64,000 bases of DNA, from positions 62,001 to 126,000 of the forward strand of contig JAGTRB010000001.1 in NCBI GenBank assembly GCA_018396865.1. Reading direction: 5' to 3'. The notes beneath the pieces were generated by a model. The model saw nothing but the letters and a program-made list of their open reading frames with translations. It was not told the DNA's origin and made no database searches. The stretch is from Candidatus Bathyarchaeota archaeon. Its GTDB lineage: Archaea > Thermoproteota > Bathyarchaeia > TCS64. Numbering within the stretch: position 1 is the stretch's first letter; every line of letters starts with the position of its first letter. Of the stretch, positions 60,551 to 64,000 are shown one piece after another. A program made the position numbers and the translations under genes.

Positions 60551-61448
60551 CCAAGTAAACGGGCTAAAAGAAAAAGATCAATTATAATATGTCAATAAAG
60601 AACCGATCATAAGAACCTCAACTCTAAAAGTTCAATGTTTTTATAAACAGTTAATCATATGCTTGAAAAAAGGTTCCATCTCAGGATAATATAATTAACC
60701 TTAATTCAGTAAGATCTATAAAAGATGTTCAAGAGACTTGTTTAAATGGAAAATAAGATTATCCACTTTGAGGGTCCCCAGGTGTGTCAACTACTGCTGT
60801 GACCTGGACATCCATTTGGATCCAAGGTCAAAACCCCTCCTCACTCCAATCCGCTATCCCAGAATCCTCAGCCTTTAACTCTCCAGGAGCAGAAAAATTT
60901 TTGAAATACCCAACCATTGGGACGCCTGATCCGCTTAAGAAACAGGCCTATTTCAAGAAACAGGTTAAGAATCAAGCCTTTTTCACCGCCCCAACCGTTG
61001 GGATGGTCAAGATGAGAGGCTACATATTCACCCAGAGGGAGCGAAAGCTCCTTCAAAATATCTCAAAGAAGAGTTCCAAGATGTAAGAAGAGGTTCTATA
61101 AATCTTTCTATTGAACACTATGGATATATGTGTTATGCGATAACTGTCCTATTCAACAAAAGGCTGCTTTTTATATAAAACCAATGAAATTGATGTTACT
61201 TCTAAATGATGCTGCGTTCACAGATCTACTAGGTCGCAAAAACTTATATTTTATGATGTGGAAATATTGTGATACCCTTTGTCCAAATAGTATATTGAAT
61301 TTAGTTTCATGCAAGCATATTGGTAGGGTATAATGGTCTAGATGTCCTTAGAGGGACCGATTGAGCGGAATGAAAGTAATACCGATTTACATGGCATTTA
61401 AAATAGAGATGGAGACCATCTCGCTTCGCCTTTTAGATGTGGAACTCA
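60551..61448. other. Gene-poor stretch
   Basis: About 900 nt. A 100-codon ORF (60784-61086) ends in MRGYIFTQRERKLLQNISKK, which resembles the 'YIFTxRER' C-terminus seen in some archaeal proteins. Its first half is low in coding character and holds imperfect repeats (CAACCATTGGGA, CAACCGTTGGGA). I regard it as a possible relic. The rest is AT-rich without features. Confidence 0.4.
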
Positions 61449-62060
61449 CTACTGTGACCTAGATTTTTCGAACCCCAGCTCAAAGGCCTTTAGATTCAGC
61501 TCCAGCAGTGGCCCTGCGAGCCTGTCAGTTATGACCTGCCTGATGGCTTCGGTCGAAATCGGTAGGAGGCCCGACCCAGCTGCTGCGCCCAACATTATCA
61601 TGTTCATCACAATAGCCATCCCGAGCCTCTCGGCTTCAGAGGTGGCATCGAAGTATATGATCCTCTCAGCTCCTATCCTCCTAAGGGCCTCCAGTATCTC
61701 CTCCAGCGATGGGTACTTCTGTAGGCCCATGCTCACCTCCACGGGCACTATGGGCCTGGTGTTCATCACGATGCCTCCCCCAGGCCTGAGGAACCTGAGG
61801 GTGTTCCTTAGGGTCTCGACGGGCTCCAGGCCTACGATCAGATCAGCCCTCCCGGGGTCTAGGATTGGGCTGTAAACCTCCGACCCTATCCTGATGTAGC
61901 TGGCTACTGGGCCACCTCTCTGGGCGGCGCCGAAGGTCTCCCCAACCCTCACCCTGCGCCCCTCCCTGACCGCGGCGCTGGCTATTATCTCCGAGGCTAG
62001 GAGGTTCCCCTGCCCCCCTATGCCGGCTATAATGAGGTTAAACTCCTTGAGGTTGGCCAT
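61449..62060 (-). CDS. iorB: Indolepyruvate:ferredoxin oxidoreductase, beta subunit
   Basis: Gamma/CoA-type subunit of about 203 residues from ATG 62060. IIAGIGGQGNLLASEIIASA is the signature, and FGAAQRGGPVASYIRIGSEV follows. It forms the Ior heterodimer with iorA, from which it is separated by 5 nt. Oxidises arylpyruvates from Trp, Phe and Tyr transamination to aryl-acetyl-CoA with ferredoxin. Confidence 0.94.
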   Translation of the reverse strand: MANLKEFNLIIAGIGGQGNLLASEIIASAAVREGRRVRVGETFGAAQRGGPVASYIRIGSEVYSPILDPGRADLIVGLEPVETLRNTLRFLRPGGGIVMNTRPIVPVEVSMGLQKYPSLEEILEALRRIGAERIIYFDATSEAERLGMAIVMNMIMLGAAAGSGLLPISTEAIRQVITDRLAGPLLELNLKAFELGFEKSRSQ

Positions 62061-62065
62061 CTTCT

Positions 62066-63985
62066 TCACTCCCCCTCTATTATTGCTTGGAACGGGCATA
62101 TCTGGGAGCAAACCCCACAGCCCATGCAGAGGGTGGTATCGATCCAGGCCTTACTCTTGGAGGGATCGTAGACGAGGGCTGGGCAGCCGAAGGTGTTGAT
62201 GCATGTCCTGCATCCTGTGCACTTCTCGGGATCCACGAAGTACGGCTTGAGCCTGACTCCTTGGCGCCTCGCAAGCCTAACCGCCTCTGTGGCGCAGATC
62301 CTCCTGGAGATCACCACAGCTGGGCCGTCGAACTCAAGAGCCCTAGTGAAGGCCTCCACCGACTCTGAGACCTTGTAGGGGTCTATGATCTCGAGGCATG
62401 GGATGCCTATGCCCCTCACGACGTTCTCTATCTCGACCTTGTTCCCCTGTCTCCTCATGGCGGTGACTCCGGTTCCTGGGTGGGGCTGGAAGCCGGTCAT
62501 CGCCGTCGCCATGTTGTCGCATATGACCAGCTTGATCTTCGTGTTGTTCCAGACGGCGCTTATGAGGCCAGGGATCCCCGCGTGGAGGAATGTTGAGTCC
62601 CCTATTATCCCAATGGCCATACCCCCCGTCGCCCTGGCGCACCCTTGGGATACCCCGACGCTCGATCCCATCCCAAGATACGTATCGATCATCCTAAGAG
62701 GCGGGTAGGAGAGCATCCCATAGCACCCTATGTCGCCTATTATGATGTAGTCCTCCACCTTCAGCCTCCTGAGGGCCTGCTTCAACTCGTATCCAGTCGC
62801 CCTGTGGGGACACCCGGCGCACATGGTGAGCCCCCTCGGGGTCACCATCCTCCCCACCTCCCCGAGTTCAGCTCCCTGGCCTGGTGGGACGGGCTTGGGG
62901 ACGCCTGCGAACTCGGCGAGGGCGTTGGAGACGATGAAGGTGTTGAGCTCGAACTCCCTCGGGATCAGCTTTCTAGCCGGGTCGAGCTTCCCGTAGATCT
63001 CGATCTTCGGGTTCGCCTCCTTTGAGATGGCCTTCACCTGAAGCTCGACGAAGGGCTCGAGCTCCTCAACCACGAGCAGCCTGTCTAGTTCGCTTAGGAA
63101 GTTGGAGATGAGCTTCTCTGGCAGCGGATAGGTTATGCCCAGCTTCAGCAGGGCCACCTTCCCCTCTAATCCCAACCTGCCTATGGCTTCTCTGGCGTAG
63201 TTGTAGGAGACGCCGCTGGCGATGACCCCTAGGCGCTCCCCTCCATTTGCCTCCACCCTGTTCCACTCTAGGCTCTCCGCGGCCTCCCTCAGCTTCTCCT
63301 CCTTATCGTGGAGTGGCTTTTGGGGTGGGATCCTCTCCAAGCCGGTCAATCTTGGGGTCTTCCTCCAGCTTATGTCGTCGGCCATCTTCCCCTTCCTCCT
63401 CTCCATCCGTATCGGTCCCAGGACCACATCCCCCCTCACGTGGCAGAGCCTTGTGGTGACCCTCAGCATAACTGGGAGCCTATAGGCCTCTGAGATCTCG
63501 AAGAGCTTCACAGTCATCTCCTTCGCCTCCGCCGGGTCTGAGGGCTCATAGCAGGGTATGCAGGCAGCCCTGGCCAGGAACCTGTTATCCTGCTCGTTAG
63601 CCGAGCTGTGCTGGCTCGGGTCGTCCCCCGAGACCAGGATGAAGCCTCCCGTGGGGTTCCTGAGGACGACATGCATCAATGGGTCCATGGCCCAGTTCAC
63701 CCCTATGTGCTTCATCGAGCACATGGTTCTTAGGCCGCACATGGCCGCGCCGGAGCAGACCTCGAAGGCCACGCGCTCGTTGTCCGCCCACTCCGCATAT
63801 ATCCCATACATCTCAGCGAAGTCCGCTATGGTCTCGAGGATCTCTGAGGCTGGTGTACCAGGATATGAGGAAGCAACCTGGCCCCCGCCCTCCAAGAAGC
63901 CCCTGGCGATGGCCTGATTTCCCAATAGTAGGACCCGTCTCCCTGGCTCATCGAGGGCGTAGGGTGGAATCCATCTTCTAGACAT
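62066..63985 (-). CDS. iorA: Indolepyruvate:ferredoxin oxidoreductase, alpha subunit
   Basis: TPP and Fe-S subunit, 639 residues. The N-terminal domain opens with VLLLGNQAIARGFLEGGGQ, then ASSYPGTPASEIL. The TPP domain has GDIGCYGMLSYPPL and IIGDSTFLHAGIPGLISAVW. A C-terminal two-cluster ferredoxin domain has CTGCRTCINTFGCPAL and CMGCGVCSQICPFQ; the first lacks the normal spacing of the fourth Cys, as is known in IorA. Start ATG 63985 is 15 nt from the window edge. Confidence 0.95.
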   Translation of the reverse strand: MSRRWIPPYALDEPGRRVLLLGNQAIARGFLEGGGQVASSYPGTPASEILETIADFAEMYGIYAEWADNERVAFEVCSGAAMCGLRTMCSMKHIGVNWAMDPLMHVVLRNPTGGFILVSGDDPSQHSSANEQDNRFLARAACIPCYEPSDPAEAKEMTVKLFEISEAYRLPVMLRVTTRLCHVRGDVVLGPIRMERRKGKMADDISWRKTPRLTGLERIPPQKPLHDKEEKLREAAESLEWNRVEANGGERLGVIASGVSYNYAREAIGRLGLEGKVALLKLGITYPLPEKLISNFLSELDRLLVVEELEPFVELQVKAISKEANPKIEIYGKLDPARKLIPREFELNTFIVSNALAEFAGVPKPVPPGQGAELGEVGRMVTPRGLTMCAGCPHRATGYELKQALRRLKVEDYIIIGDIGCYGMLSYPPLRMIDTYLGMGSSVGVSQGCARATGGMAIGIIGDSTFLHAGIPGLISAVWNNTKIKLVICDNMATAMTGFQPHPGTGVTAMRRQGNKVEIENVVRGIGIPCLEIIDPYKVSESVEAFTRALEFDGPAVVISRRICATEAVRLARRQGVRLKPYFVDPEKCTGCRTCINTFGCPALVYDPSKSKAWIDTTLCMGCGVCSQICPFQAIIEGE

Positions 63986-64000
63986 CTTAAAAAGATAATT

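Noticed and set aside
60784-61086. 100-codon ORF in the 60.6-61.4 kb gap
   Set aside because: Composition is biased and only the last 20 residues look protein-like; kept only as a possible relic.
1-64000. CRISPR array, full insertion sequence or prophage
   Set aside because: No regularly spaced repeats, transposase, integrase or structural phage genes were seen; only worn relics.

Overview
The window is archaeal. It carries Alba, two thermosome (group II chaperonin) subunits, the Cbf5 pseudouridine synthase, ribosomal protein L14e, an EMC3-type DUF106 insertase, archaeal SRP RNA, two DUF131 proteins and TATA-box promoters with short or absent leaders. BpsA (branched-chain polyamine synthase) next to a pyruvoyl SAM decarboxylase points to a thermophile. 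The anaerobic ribonucleotide reductase, two ferredoxin-dependent 2-oxoacid oxidoreductases (Kor-type and Ior-type), and many peptidases/amidohydrolases point to an anaerobic peptide or amino-acid fermenter. A TACK-group lineage (for example Bathyarchaeia or Thermoprotei relatives) fits best, but no marker here fixes the lineage.

Layout. 0-0.24 kb: 3' part of an SRP RNA gene whose helix-8 loop is split by an apparent ~101-nt bulge-helix-bulge intron. 0.4-10.6 kb: MFS exporter, Alba, membrane and cell-surface proteins (one caspase-like), AhpD-like, HD hydrolase and M19 dipeptidase genes. 10.7-12.2 kb: small accessory patch at a tRNA-Gln with a truncated antitoxin-like ORF, a structured leader and a retropepsin-like gene. 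12.2-22.3 kb: cbf5 operon, a conserved unknown, a CARF-wHTH regulator, glutaredoxin-nrdD, and the thermosome operon. 22.4-32.4 kb: acylphosphatase, a DsrE/F/H-like trio, two M20D amidohydrolases, an ACT-domain regulator divergent from trpB2, a SerK-like kinase, and korDABC. 32.7-34.4 kb: AT-rich patch with a gene broken by one in-frame TAA. 34.5-46.9 kb: PGI/PMI, M20 peptidase, ferredoxin, gcvPA-gcvPB, EMC3-cmk-rpl14e, DUF131 pair, hydrolase, MFS. 47-52.7 kb: accessory stretch with repeat-rich coiled-coil proteins, a frameshifted GNAT, a flavin-oxidoreductase relic and a PIN/UPF0175 toxin-antitoxin pair. 52.7-55.6 kb: iscU-iscS-tusA-dsrE operon divergent from a Cys-rich HTH regulator, with a palindrome in the shared promoter. 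56.4-60.6 kb: GH172-family protein, speD-bpsA, a truncated aldehyde:ferredoxin oxidoreductase, and DUF5320-like small proteins divergent from a DUF134 regulator with paired GTG-N6-CAC operators. 61.4-64 kb: iorBA.

How it fits together: peptides would be cut by dipeptidases and amidohydrolases, and the amino acids transaminated and oxidised by Kor and Ior with ferredoxin as electron acceptor. IscS/IscU, TusA and DsrE proteins would supply sulfur for the many Fe-S enzymes. The most interesting items are the interrupted SRP RNA, the two well-defined divergent promoter/operator regions, and the membrane-tethered caspase-like protein.
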